Below, piece by piece: positions 45,904 through 57,640 of a stretch of DNA of 64,000 nucleotides (position 1 is the stretch's first letter; each line of letters opens with the position of its first letter). This DNA is from Adineta steineri (Eukaryota; Rotifera; Eurotatoria; Adinetida; Adinetidae). The notes under the pieces are model-generated. The model searched no databases. It was given only the letters and a program-made list of their open reading frames with translations, and was not told the origin of the DNA. The position numbers and the translations under genes were made by a program. The stretch spans positions 284,266 to 348,265 of the forward strand of contig CAJNOI010000083.1 in NCBI GenBank assembly GCA_905250115.1. The letters run 5' to 3'.

Positions 45904-46248
45904 TGTGTCTATCAAAATGTAAAAGTAGATAAGTACCTGAAATGAGACTCTCGTATTTTCTTTGTCACTCGATAAGAGATTTTCACTTCTTTAAAAACGA
46001 TATGGTTTGATATCTAATTTAATTTTTTAATAGAACGGTACATAATCAAAAAGAAGTTTTAGTACAACGTATTTTTTACTGGTCGTTTTGCGACTTAGTA
46101 GTTTAAAAGAAACATAAAAGCACCTAACACTTTGAAAAACGTCTATCGGATGGTATATTTAATGTTAAACTTCAACTATATTTTCGATTCAAAATGTTCT
46201 ATCAATTGTAATGTTGATATAATTCAAAATGAAAAAAGAAGTTATAAT

Positions 46249-46294
46249 TTGGGTATGGTTTAAAATTAGATAGATACTCGCATCCACACCCTCC
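46249..46294. repeat. Fold-back element, left arm eroded
   Basis: A short left arm TTGGGTATGG, then GATAGATACTCGCATCCACA and CCCTCCAG. The spacer and right arm resemble the copies at 20104 and 34661. Confidence 0.45.
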
Positions 46295-47026
46295 AGATGG
46301 TATTAACCAGTGTTCTTGTCAATTGTTAACCTTTTATAAAACAATAAACTGAATGATAAAAAAAGTAACAGATCATTTAGATAAATATGGTTAGACAAAA
46401 TTAAACTGCATCATATTCTATATATTTTTGCATTAAAATCAGTCAAAGATAAAAAAGTTTTTATATTTCTTAATATGAAAGTTAATAATGAACAATCATT
46501 ACTACTGATCTACTCAATGGTGTTTTATACATGAACGATAATACATTTATTAAAATATAAGAAACATGGATCTACGACGAGTTCGAAGAGATCCAAAATA
46601 CAAGTGACTTACTTCACTGTTGATATAGAAACATGACCAATATCTTAGTTTTTATTATGAATGGGGTTATCTAAATTTGGAGAATGTTTTCTCCCTTTTA
46701 CATCAGCCTTTAGTTAATGATTTTATTTCGTCTAAGATATGATTTAAATTGATCTCATTGCTATGATCCTATACTATTTAATAAGAACCTTGTTTCTGTA
46801 ATACCTTAGCTACGAAAATTTACTTACGATACTTTGTAATTACGTCATATGTGTTCGTATGACGTACTTATCATCGTCATTAACACAACTATGCAACTTT
46901 ACCATCCATGATAGAAGGTGAATCATACCTTATCTCTATTGTTTTTATTCTTTCGTAGCTCTCATTTTGCATGCATATAAATCGTTAAAAAATTCATAAG
47001 AACTAAACTTAATTTAAGACAATAAA

Positions 47027-47803
47027 ATGCATATCATATTTCATCTCTGTTTAATTGTTACTTTACTAGCCACTTCTATCGATTGCCAAGGAGCTCGTGG
47101 TGGTGGAAGTCGAGGTGGTAGCAGCATTCGTACTGGCAGTAGAGGTAGCTACATAAAATAATTATTTTGTATTCTATGTTTATTTATAATATGAATTGTA
47201 GGTAGTAGTTATCGTACAAGTGGAGGAAGCTCATGTACTGGTGATGGTTGTACAAAATCAGGTGTCATTATTGGTAGTATATTTGGTGGTGTATTTGGCC
47301 TACTTGCCATTGTATTTGGTGGTATGTATTGTTACCGTCAATGGAAAGGACAACCCTTACGATCAAATCCAGCATTTGTCACTCAACCAACGTCTAATAC
47401 GAACGAAACGTATTCACAAGGTTACTTTGAGACAGGTATATGGTCTAGTCGTTACTGTCAAAATAATAGTTGGCATGGACCTCATCAATTATATCTTTCA
47501 TTCAGTGATACTATGTCTAGAGTCGATGGAGAAGGAACAGATGACATTGGTGCATTTACTATTGATGGTATATTTTGCCGGCAAACTCAAAAGTTAGCTC
47601 TAACAAAGATATATAAACAAGGTACGGGTAATATGGCAGAGAATTTTGGACATAAAGTTACTATACAATTGATTTGGAATTCGAATCAAAATGTATTTGA
47701 AGGTAAATGGTTTATTCATACGACAAAATATCGTGGAGAAGACAAATTTGAACTTAAATATCATCAAACTACAGAAAAATCCTGGGAAATGACAAAATAT
47801 TGA
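47027..47803 (+). CDS. Secreted-entry single-pass membrane protein, Gly/Ser-rich ectodomain
   Basis: Two exons (47027-47144, 47202-47803), 239 residues. The signal peptide (IIFHLCLIVTLLATSIDC) is followed by a short Gly/Ser/Arg-rich ectodomain with a CTGDGC pair, then a membrane helix with glycine zipper (SGVIIGSIFGGVFGLLAIVF) and a cytoplasmic part. The latter contains GYFETGIWSSRYCQNNSWHG, VDGEGTDDIGAFTIDGIF and NVFEGKWFIHTTKYRGEDKF, a beta-rich domain that I recognise only as recurrent in uncharacterised invertebrate membrane proteins; it has no named function that I can give. The topology (type I) follows from the signal peptide. Confidence 0.7.
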
Positions 47804-48025
47804 ACATTATTTATATTTATTGATTTGATATGAATAAATATATAAAATAAACTTTCAAACTTATATTGGATGTATTCAAGCTTTTTTCAAAAGTACGGTG
47901 AGATATTTCATCATTTCCCGACACATGTTTTTAAAGAAAAAAAATCAATGTTATAGAATTTATTTATGTTGATTTTTTTGTAAAATAATCCATGATGTAA
48001 CTATAAATGAAAATAAAATTTAAAA

Positions 48026-48904
48026 TCAAAACAGATACAAACAAAGAAAAGAAACGAATACAAAAATAATCTTTTTGACACTGCTTAAAAAGGCTGAGCT
48101 AGCAGCGCTGGGTGTTGTTGTCGATGTCGTTGACATGGTAGAGGCTGTTGTGGTGGTGGTAGCGGTAGTAGTAGTTGTTATTGATATTGGGACATTAAAT
48201 GGTAAAGTGTAATTTTGTGAAACCACTTGAACAATACTTAGGACTGACATTTGTGATGCACATTCAGGGTTATTGCAGGTATACAGCAAAATTTCACCAA
48301 TTCTAGCTTGATCTAATGCTTGAATCCAAGTAACAACTGGCTGTGCTGTGGAATTTGCGCATGTACTCGAGAGTGCGGGACGTACGGCATCTGACCAATA
48401 CTCAAAAACAGTTTGACAGAATCCTTCACCGGAACATGGTTGCATACTTGGACAAGTCTCACCAGGTCGTAGATCAGTTGAATTAAAGAGGCTATCGGCT
48501 AATTCACTTCTTAAAACTTTTACTAGCGTTCGAACTTTGGTCCAGTCACTATTTAAAACATTTTTAGCAAATAATAAATCACATTCATCTGGTGTGGAAC
48601 AATGAAACTCGATTGTTAAAGTGACTGATTCATTATAGAGTGAAAAAGCAGTTAATGCATCGAAATTAGTAGGTTTTGGTGGTGTTGCAGGATTAAATTG
48701 TCCAGTAACTGCACCAGTGATATAATCAATATTTAATAAAACTTGGCAACTTTGTTCACTAGCTGGTTTATCGATAGTAGTACAAGTTGGTGGTGCTATA
48801 TGTTCGAGATTACTGGAGTATTCACAAGCAGTGGCACACACCAGACCATCGACAAGTTGAGTCGATATTGACGACAATAAGATGAAGACGATGAAATGCA
48901 ACAT
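48026..48904 (-). CDS. Secreted Cys-rich protein, probably GPI-anchored
   Basis: A single exon of 292 residues from ATG. The signal peptide (FIVFILLSSISTQLVDG) is followed by a domain with about 12 cysteines (e.g. CATACEYSSNLEH, CSTPDECDLLF, ETCPSMQPCSGEGFC, CNNPECASQ), which suggests disulfide bonding. A Thr/Ser linker near residue 245-270, typical of O-glycosylated stalks, precedes a small-residue site and the hydrophobic tail KIIFVFVSFLCLYLF, the usual GPI-attachment signal. No known domain recognised; a cell-surface role is inferred. It converges with the preceding gene (about 220 bp between stops). Confidence 0.7.
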   Translation of the reverse strand: MLHFIVFILLSSISTQLVDGLVCATACEYSSNLEHIAPPTCTTIDKPASEQSCQVLLNIDYITGAVTGQFNPATPPKPTNFDALTAFSLYNESVTLTIEFHCSTPDECDLLFAKNVLNSDWTKVRTLVKVLRSELADSLFNSTDLRPGETCPSMQPCSGEGFCQTVFEYWSDAVRPALSSTCANSTAQPVVTWIQALDQARIGEILLYTCNNPECASQMSVLSIVQVVSQNYTLPFNVPISITTTTTATTTTTASTMSTTSTTTPSAASSAFLSSVKKIIFVFVSFLCLYLF

Positions 48905-49400
48905 TGAAGATAAATGTGAAAATGATCTTCTGGCCGTCTTTTTTCTATTTTATTATATGCGATATCTTATCTATTTTTGCAAGTTACATTATTTTGTGCA
49001 AATAGATATATAGCTAGGCAAGTAAAAAAAAAATTTCGTTAGTATAGAAGAGATACAACATTTTCATTCTGTTGTTGTTATCATCATAATAATTGTTATT
49101 GTCACTAAGACTTCGTTATATAATTTTTGTTTCTAATAACAATAATTTGATAAAAATCATATTTTAAAAAGTGAGTATAAGAAAAATATAGTAATATGAC
49201 AATTTTTACTTGGTGATTTAAACTAAAAAATAGATTTTAATGAAATTTAAAATTTTCTTGAAGGTAGATGCATGCGTCAATGTAAAAGATAAAAAGAATA
49301 ATTTCATTTTCATTCATCATAAAATACTTATCAGTTGATATATTATGTTTTATAAAACACAAACAATGAAATAGATTTTAGTTTAGTAAGGAAAATATCA
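48905..49400. other. Intergenic region
   Basis: 496 bp, AT-rich; the promoter of the GPI-type gene should lie in its left part. Nothing else recognised. Confidence 0.45.
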
Positions 49401-52400
49401 TTAACTACGAGAAGTCAATGATTGATAGGCTGGCAAATGATACATATTTGCCCAAACATGTGAAAGACATACAGATGCATGAAAACGAAAAAAAATTTGA
49501 AGTGGTGTTGCAATTGCAGCAATAATAGACCATGGAATAACATGATAAAAAGCCAATTGAAATGGATTAGCTTCATGTTTAGTTGTTGTGGTTGTTTTTT
49601 CAAACCAAAGACTTAAATCAAGTGTAATCAGTAGAGTAATCATTTCACGTGCTGGATAATTATGTTTATTCGTTCGTCTCAATCGTTTACGTAATGCAAG
49701 AAGAATGAATAGTGCATGAACAGTACCTTCGATAAATTCTAAAAAAAAAATAATATCATTCTAATTAAAAAGTACAAACTAAATTAGAACTTCGCATAGG
49801 ATTTTAACTCTGACAATTTATTTTACCTAAAATAATAATTGATAATTTAACATATGCGACCCATGTTGATGAACCCAAATAACCAAAAATAGCGAAAGCA
49901 CTAAATATTGAATATAAATAGATGCCTGTTAATGAAATAATAATGAGAACATCATCAAAACCTATTCAATAGAATCATATGTATATATATTAGATTATCA
50001 TTTTTCTCTTATATGTCTTACGTGTTGTTGTTCGTCGATAGTTTAATTTACGAATTTTAATTAATGACCATATTGTTGCACATAATGAAAGTGCTAACAA
50101 ACATAAATTTACGATTTCAAGTATAACAATACTATAATCTATTCTTGCTGAACTCTTAAATATGGTTGGATCATGACCAATAGTATTTGTTGTCGACGAT
50201 AATGAATATTTTTCTATAGTTGCTGTATCAGAGAGCATAAAATGTGTATCACCGATTTTATTTCGAAAAACCGCATAAAGAATAATCGAAATCATTGTAC
50301 ATGAAAAAACGAACATACCACCAAAAAGACCTTTGTTAGATGCATGACAATTAATCATAAAGACATTTTTTGTTGATGATTTATCTGATATTTTACGCGT
50401 AAATGTTTTGCCAATATTTTCCCAAATAAGATAAAACAACTATATAGAATATAAAGAAAGAAGTTAAAAAACAAGAAAACGAAATTTACTGTAAGACACA
50501 TTAGACTAAATTCAATCGTACATGGATATAGGAGTGGTTTGAGTTTCATATATCCTTCATTAATGATTGTCGTAACTGGTAATCCATGGGTAGATAAATT
50601 GGAACATTTCGAGGGATAAAATAATAAATCATGAAGAAAATTAATCGTGTTGTCACTGTCTTTTTTTTTGATTGAAAAAAGTAAATTATAAAAAATATGA
50701 TGATCAATGCTTACTATTATTAAAATGACTAATAATATTATTTTGTTGGGCTACAACTATTTCATGACCATCCATTTCTTCAATTTGTGATTTTGTTTCA
50801 ATTACAACCATGCGAAACCTATTAAAATATATAATAATATATTATTATCTCTAAGTAATCAAACTATTTGCATTTTTTTCATAATGATTAACAATAAACC
50901 TACCATACACATAAATTAGTAACAGCAATATGAATGACAGCCAATCGAGCGATACATTCATGAGCTCGAATAATGAGCTGAAACAAAAGTAAACATTTGA
51001 TTTATCATTCAATAGTCAAAGTACATACATTAGAATGTTTAAAAATAAAAAAGAATTGAATAAAACTAAAAACTAATCGAGAAAAATCATCCATTATTGC
51101 TGTCCATCGTGTACATCGACGAGTTTCTAAATTGCTTAGAATTGATAACCCAGCATGAATTACTGTACCAAGACAAAAAACTAGAACGATTCATATCGAT
51201 AAAACAAAAGTAATTTCTGAAATTTTATTTGACTTACTTCCTATTCCTATACGAGTATAAAGTCCACCAACAATAGATTTATCATCATAATTATAACCAA
51301 TAGCATTTTGAACAATACTATTTTTACGATCACGTACATAAACTCTAAGATCTTGTGTTTCAGCAGGATCGAGTGCACGTCGTCGAATCAATACATCTCG
51401 TGTCATATCTATTGATGTTTTTGTTGTCGATGATACATGTGAAAGATTATCCAAAGAAGTTGATTTTGTACAACCATCTGGAATAGTCAACATGTTACCA
51501 TTGCCTGTTGATTGTTTTGAATGATGTTTTTCATTTTCATCGAGTAATTGTGAATTGATATACGATGTACTTGATGCTTTTCGAATTGTTTGTAATGGTA
51601 TCGGTACAAACTTGTTTTCCGTTGAATGAATATCTTTAATGATAGTTGATTGGTTTGAATTAAATCCCTGTAAATTGCTTGAAGGAATAATAGCTTTCTG
51701 TTTACGATAAACAATATCAATAATACAGAATATAATCCAAATGATAGATATCCAATATAAACAGGTGAAATAAATCTATAGAGAGAGAGAAGAAGTTCGA
51801 TTGATGTTATAAGTAAATTTCTGTTCTATTTTAAGATGAATATAATTACTTCCGCTAAATGTTTGATAATTTCAGCATCTTCTCTTGATACAATAGCATG
51901 TGAAATTGAAAACGTTACACCACCAATAAATATAACTACAAAATTACACAGTATACAATCATGGTTAATTCTCGAATTTTCAACTATTAATCTTTTACGA
52001 AGATATCATCTACAAGTAAATTCTAACTACATCGACACTTATAAACTTTATTTAATAGAAATAGATTTAATCTGTCTGATCAGCCTTCGACTCACTTAAG
52101 TAAAGTTTGAATTAGCCTCAGTTGGAATGTCTGTGAATAATCCGCTGGAATATTAAATCAAAATTCAATATAACTTACCTAAACCATATAGAATGCTGAA
52201 GATTTTGTAGACATCTGCATTCTCATGATTAGTCCTATATAAAAAAAAAATTATTTTTAATCAGACACTGATTAGTGAAAAAATTATCTTCTGAACTATC
52301 CTATGTCAAACTCTATCGATATTCATAATGTTATCGAAGCTTGTCATAATATCAGAGGCTTACAAAGAGAGTGGCACATGTTATTTTTTACTATAGATTA

Positions 52401-52774
52401 TAGTATTACTGGTAGTATGTGAAACAAATCATACGTTCTCATCTACAATATATAATCAAAATAAATTCTGTTTCTCAAAGATAGTTTACTAATAGCAAAA
52501 AAATAGTTTTTTTTCAAATTTCCTACAAATTAGTTATACAAAAATAATATTGCATAGTATTTTTTCGAAATATTTGATTTTAAATGAAAAAAAAATAATT
52601 AATTATGTTAGGGCTTTTCTAATACTTTGACATTATCTATTATCGTTTTATATTGAATTTTAAAAAACTCAAGTATTTATTTATAACAAGAGAAAAATAT
52701 TACGTTTTACGAAATCCTGCATTGATCAATGCTTCTTCCTTTGTTATTTCAGTTTTGTCCATTGCTTCTTCCAT
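49401..52774 (-). CDS. Otopetrin-like proton channel
   Basis: Eleven exons on the minus strand: 52704-52774, 52179-52234, 51850-51983, 51238-51775, 51029-51180, 50904-50977, 50715-50818, 50490-50659, 50022-50439, 49827-49961, 49401-49738; 729 residues with every junction in phase. Otopetrin landmarks appear in order: VYKIFSILYGL; a TM pair (CILCNFVVIFIGGVTFSIS, YFTCLYWISIIWIIFCIID); CLGTVIHAGLSILSN; FSFIQFFFIFKHSN; RLAVIHIAVTNLCVW; LLYPCTIEFSLMCLTL with FYLIWENIGK; ASNKGLFGGMFVFSCTMIS; RFDDVLIIISLTGIYLYSIF; EFIEGTVHALFILLALRKR; and PLQIFFRFHASVCLSHVW. Otopetrins form dimeric proton channels, each with 12 helices, in the plasma membrane and act in acid sensing. A polar insert of about 135 residues follows the fourth hydrophobic segment (within 51238-51700). 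The first intron (469 bp) is the longest, so the first exon is the least certain part. Confidence 0.88.
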
Positions 52775-53727
52775 TAGTAGAACAATAAAGAATGGATATA
52801 TTAAATAAATCGTGATGTCTTTTTTCTCTTATCAATATAACACCTGTTGTGTTTAGTATAAGAACAGATTGATAATCGTGTTTTTTTCGCATCATACTCT
52901 CTCTAGAAACACCAATCTAAATGCATATTTACCGCATGGTTCTATGTTCTTTTTCTTTTCTTTTCAATCTTATTGAATACAATATTATTTGTAGGTCATC
53001 ATTTTTATTGAAAACAAAATATATGCTCATTAACTAAGAGTATGAGTATGATTTAGTCTGCCTTTCACCAACACCTTCGTGACATACTAGAAAAATCTAA
53101 ATGAATCTGAAATCTACTAACAATTTTATATAATCGATAAGATATAAGCAGTTTGCTTGCATCAAAGCAATGCATCTTGATATATTATAGTAGCTATTTA
53201 ATCACATCTCGAAAAATTCACATTTATTTACTGTGTGAGCTTTTAATAAAATATACGAAGATAAATTCCGACGATTTGTGAAAGAATATTTAGGTAATTA
53301 ATGTGTAAATTAGACGAAAACTATGGAAAAAGAACAGATTATGAATAGAATAAAATGTAAAAAAATAATCACATTTCACAAAAGATCTGTTACGAGATAT
53401 GCGAAAACTAACAGATAGAATGTATAAAATCTATGACGATTGACTCACTGAAATCATTTTTGTCCAGTTTAAATATTTTCTTAGATCAAATTTGTTACGG
53501 TATAAAAATTATTCAAAACTATTATTCATAGATAAATTATTGAGACTGAGTGTCGATCTCTTCTTCTCGTTGACCCACACCCTAAAATAATTATCTTAAT
53601 TTGTGTCAGTTTTCTGAATATTTAAGTTAGACTTTATTGAATTCGATAAGTATATACAATACAAAATAAATGAAGTTTTCTCTTTGTTTTTTTGATTATT
53701 AAATATATTGATGATAGTATTAAACGA
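52775..53727. other. Intergenic region
   Basis: AT-rich, with one C-rich telomere-like half element at 53571-53584 (TGACCCACACCCT). No gene recognised. Confidence 0.5.
53571..53584. repeat. C-rich telomere-like tract (half element)
   Basis: TGACCCACACCCT without a pairing G-rich arm; may be a remnant of the fold-back family or chance. Confidence 0.3.
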
Positions 53728-54660
53728 TTAAAAATTTTCTGAAATTCTTTCTACTGATGGAGATAAACGTACAAGAGAATGTACATCAATAGCTGACATT
53801 GTTCGAATCCAGAAAAAAGATTTAATAAAACCAAATTTTTCACAGAATCGATCATATATATAAACTTTTCGTTTTAATAAAAGTCGATCAGGTATCCACA
53901 TATTCGAATCATTCGACCATATTCGACTTGTTATATTCCACATAAATGCTAATTGTGTAATTGTTGGAGTATCAGTTATATTTATAATATTCGCTGAAAA
54001 TCCAAGAAATAAAAGCCATTGATTAATTGGCCAATTTGATGGATTTCTTGTTTGTCCAACAAATGATACTTGATATACTTTAATAAGAAGTAGTAAAAGA
54101 AGTAAACTAATAAGAAAGATAATTTGAAAAGAAATTACAAATATAAATATACAATATAATATTATTCGAATAGATTTGGAATATTTATTAAATATAGGTG
54201 TACATACATAGATTTGTGTTGAGAGAAAATTAAAACCAGTTAAAGATATTATTGGAATTAACTTAATCATATTAAATGCCATTAAAGTAAATTCAACATC
54301 AAGTAAATTTATCCATCGACCTTGACCTGAACATAATACATATTTATTTTTAAAATTTTCAATTAAAAATTTTATTAGAGTATAGAATAATAACAAATGT
54401 ACTAGAATAAATTCACCATAAAAAATAATTGAATGAAAAACTGTATAAATATCGGCAAAATCTTCTGGTTGATATATTACACTACGATAGACCATAAATA
54501 AATTGAATAAAGGTAAGATCAATGTTAATATACCAAGTATAATTTTTAAATAATAGGATACGGGATTATGAGTTATTTTATTCGATATATATTCCCCCAA
54601 TTGTTCTTCATTACGAAAGATAAATGTATTGGAAAATAATTGAGATGATGTATCACTCAT
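53728..54660 (-). CDS. Multipass membrane protein, unrecognised family
   Basis: A single exon of 310 residues from ATG. After a polar N-terminal segment (about 35 residues) come roughly five hydrophobic stretches: YYLKIILGILTLILPLFNLF, FHSIIFYGEFILVHLLLFY, EFTLMAFNMIKLIPIISLTG, IILYCIFIFVISFQIIFLIS with LLLLLLLIKVYQ, and NQWLLFLGFSANIINI. The C-terminal 80 residues are polar and contain FVGQTRNPSNWPINQWL near the last helix. No GPCR, channel or transporter signature is evident. I do not recognise the family, and a lineage-specific membrane protein is the most that can be said. Confidence 0.6.
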   Translation of the reverse strand: MSDTSSQLFSNTFIFRNEEQLGEYISNKITHNPVSYYLKIILGILTLILPLFNLFMVYRSVIYQPEDFADIYTVFHSIIFYGEFILVHLLLFYTLIKFLIENFKNKYVLCSGQGRWINLLDVEFTLMAFNMIKLIPIISLTGFNFLSTQIYVCTPIFNKYSKSIRIILYCIFIFVISFQIIFLISLLLLLLLIKVYQVSFVGQTRNPSNWPINQWLLFLGFSANIINITDTPTITQLAFMWNITSRIWSNDSNMWIPDRLLLKRKVYIYDRFCEKFGFIKSFFWIRTMSAIDVHSLVRLSPSVERISENF

Positions 54661-55831
54661 TGTAAAAAATAATATTTTACTGAATATAACACAAATTTGC
54701 TCTCAACTTTTGTTATTACATAGTAGAAATATAGGTGTATATACGCAAATAGATCTTACCTTTTCTTTTCATATTTATTCTGTTTCCTTATGTACTTGTT
54801 GAATATATATGTGTCCAATGGACTGCATCGTACTTATAATTACAAATTTAGGTGATATATATATACATATTCATATTAATGTGAAACATTAGTAGAAAAA
54901 AAACAACCTTGCTAAATTAAATTGATCGAGAATAATAACTCATATATTTGCCGTTGGTATCTAATAAAACAACATTCGTCATCGGAACTTTTAAAATGTA
55001 TATATCGTAATTATGTATATACTGATTGATCTTAAAAATAATTATACATCGAATGTACTATTACAATGTATATATCATAATTATGTATACACTGATTGAT
55101 CTTAAAAATAATTATATATCGAATGTACTATTACAATGTATGGATATATATACGAGAATCATTCAACAGTCAAGAACTGATGAATCTAAGAATATTTTAC
55201 TTCACCTATTTATTTAAAATAAAATCAAGTATAAATATCGAGAGGGATATATGATGAATTTGCTATCGCTTTATTATTTACATGTTTAATATGTATCTTC
55301 AGTTCTGTAAATTTTCTTTATATTTGCTATGTATACTTCAAGTAAATTAATAATATGTTACTATTATTTTAATTGAGAATTTCGAAAAGACTAATTAGAT
55401 TTCTTATTGATTTTTTTATCTTGATTATTTACTTATATTTTAACCTTTTTTTATTAATATCAATTTTTCTTTTAGTCTAAGATAAAAACTGATTATTTTA
55501 CAATGAGTTCTATTATTATTATTACTCTTTCATGATGAAACCTTTTATAATATTAGCTATACACCACATCAGTCTAATTGTAAACTTTTTTTCCTTCTAA
55601 TAATTGCATGAGTTGTGTGCTCATATACGTGAACAACGTTGTAAAAGAACGACAAATTTCTTCGTCCTTCTTGTCGTCTAAAACAGTAAGACAATTGTAG
55701 CGTCTTCAGAAAAAAAAAGTGAAAAGATTTTTTTTTCCTTCTTTCGTTGCTAAGAGAAAAAAGAAGCAAAGATGTTGAACATTAGTTGTGTAGACATTTC
55801 TTAACCAGTTTGCAACAAATATTGAATCAAA
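54661..55831. other. Intergenic region
   Basis: Lies between divergent genes. Contains a two-copy tandem repeat (54995-55134) and many TATATA runs. No gene recognised. Confidence 0.5.
54995..55134 (+). repeat. Tandem duplication, two copies of 70 bp
   Basis: The unit starts AATGTATATATC and contains TGATTGATCTTAAAAATAAT; copy 1 is 54995-55064, copy 2 is 55065-55134, with only a few differences. A third copy breaks off after AATGTATGGATATA. A short ORF across it merely translates the repeat. Confidence 0.8.
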
Positions 55832-56325
55832 ATGAGCCATACACACGGTACTTTAGAAGTAACTATCGTTGAAGGTCGTCATTTAAAAGATGAAGATATT
55901 GTTGGAAAAAATGATGCCTATGTTGAACTTTATGTGGATAAACATTATAAACAGCGAACAACAACAACTGCTCAAAATTCTAATAATCCAACATGGAATG
56001 AAAAATTTACTTTGTTTGTTCAATTTTCATATATGATAAATTTCAATAAATTTATTTTTATTTTAGTCATTTACAAAAACATGATGATGATTTACATTTA
56101 CATGTATACGATGATGATGTTGTCGGAAGAGATTCTGTTGGTTCAGCAAAGATTGATTTAAAAAAACATGTCTTTGGTAAAGGTCGTTATGATGACTGGG
56201 TTAAATTACCAGCCATGTTAGGTCTTCGTTCCAAAGGTGAAATTCATGTCATCATTGAGCATCATGTAATTAATCGTTTCTTTCTTAAATTTAACTATAA
56301 TGTTTGTTTTATATTTTAGCCGTAA
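55832..56325 (+). CDS. Small single C2-domain protein
   Basis: Three exons: 55832-56013, 56067-56265 and 56320-56325, giving 128 residues. The whole protein is one C2 domain: GTLEVTIVEGRHLKDEDIVG, KNDAYVELYVDKHYKQRT, SNNPTWNEKFTL, then LHVYDDDVVGRDSVGSAKID and GEIHVIIEH. Acidic residues of the calcium-binding loops (ED in DEDIVG, ND in KNDAY, DDD in VYDDDVVG) are kept, so calcium-dependent lipid binding is likely. Length and layout match small stand-alone C2 proteins of plants, protists and some invertebrates. The last exon codes just Pro and the stop; if the last intron (54 bp) is retained, the protein instead ends after a few intron-coded residues. Start is the first ATG, preceded by A/T-rich leader. 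Confidence 0.85.
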
Positions 56326-57640
56326 TGCATTATTATCAAAATAATTTATTTGCTTTTTTAACCAAGCGTAGACGAACTATTTCAAACTATTGCATTATAA
56401 AATCATGTAGTCCATTTAGAAATAAAATAATTTAAATATATATTTAATTCTAAATAACCGATATTTTAATATTTATTTGTTTTGTGAATGAACCAATATA
56501 AATTTAACGTATCAAACATTGAACTTTCATAAAATGTAGAAGTGAATTATTACATAATGATTATAAAATGTAATTATAATCGCCAGAGAAGAAAAGGTTT
56601 GTGTGTAAGATATGATATAGTGCAGTATTTAAACTTATATTCGCATTTAAAACTATGAAAACACGCGTTGATTGAGTATATTGAAGTTAAGATATTAAAA
56701 ATGAATCGTCGTAAAGCATCGAGAATGCTTTTTATTGGATTAAATGCTGTTTGTATTTTCTTGAAATATCTTCGTATTTACACAAAATGAAATCTGTAGA
56801 GTACTCATAGCTAATGTTCTTTTAATTTTAAAGTTTTGTTGAAGAAAATTTTGAACTAGCAGATGTAACGTTGTTTATGTTATTCTATTTTTTCACTCGG
56901 AATAAATACAAATTGATTGCTAAAATGCAATCTAATAGTGAAGAACCCAAACGTAGTACACTTCACTGATTTTCTTCAAGAAAAAGAAAATTAATAGTTC
57001 TACTTCTATCTCTGATATAAATAAATCGTCGCTCATAACAACATCAAATGAAACAGCTTATTGTTTGATCAGTGATTATCTTGAATGACTCTGAGCATCT
57101 TCACCATCAACAATTAGTGACATCACTAAAGTAAGGCTGGACGAGGCTCCACCTTATCACTGAATATTTTAAAAAGATCGAATTGTTTTTTTAAATGATT
57201 AGAGTAACAAAACTCAGAGTATTAACATTTCTTTTCTGTTACGACTTATTTTGAGTTAATCAGTCGATTGCACTTTAAAAATTTGTTTTCGATCATTTTT
57301 TTTACCGAAAAGATGTTTCCAACATAAAAATAAATTACGTTTGATTGTAAACAAGTAAATGTCAGCTATTCAGCAAATCTATTCATATAGGTATACGTGT
57401 CTCTTCCCACTAAGCAAACAGAACAGAATAAAATCCCCTCTATCCAGGAAAAAACCAACATACAGAAAGGAGAAAAAAATATGTATAAGCACATGAATAA
57501 CTATTGTTGTGCAATACCTTTTGATGTTAAACGACTGGGTTTTATTCAAAAGAAAATAATGAGTCATGCAATTATGTTATATATAAGATGGTTTTTTTTC
57601 TATTCTTCACATATTTACACGTTCGAAATAACACACATCG
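56326..57640. other. Intergenic region
   Basis: AT-rich; no supported gene or repeat. Short ORFs on both strands near 57380-57780 overlap each other and the start of the F-box/LRR gene and are shadows. Confidence 0.5.

Larger units (their letters stand above)
45472..47026. other. Intergenic region
   Basis: AT-rich; two diverged fold-back elements (45843-45903, 46249-46294). No gene recognised. Confidence 0.5.
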
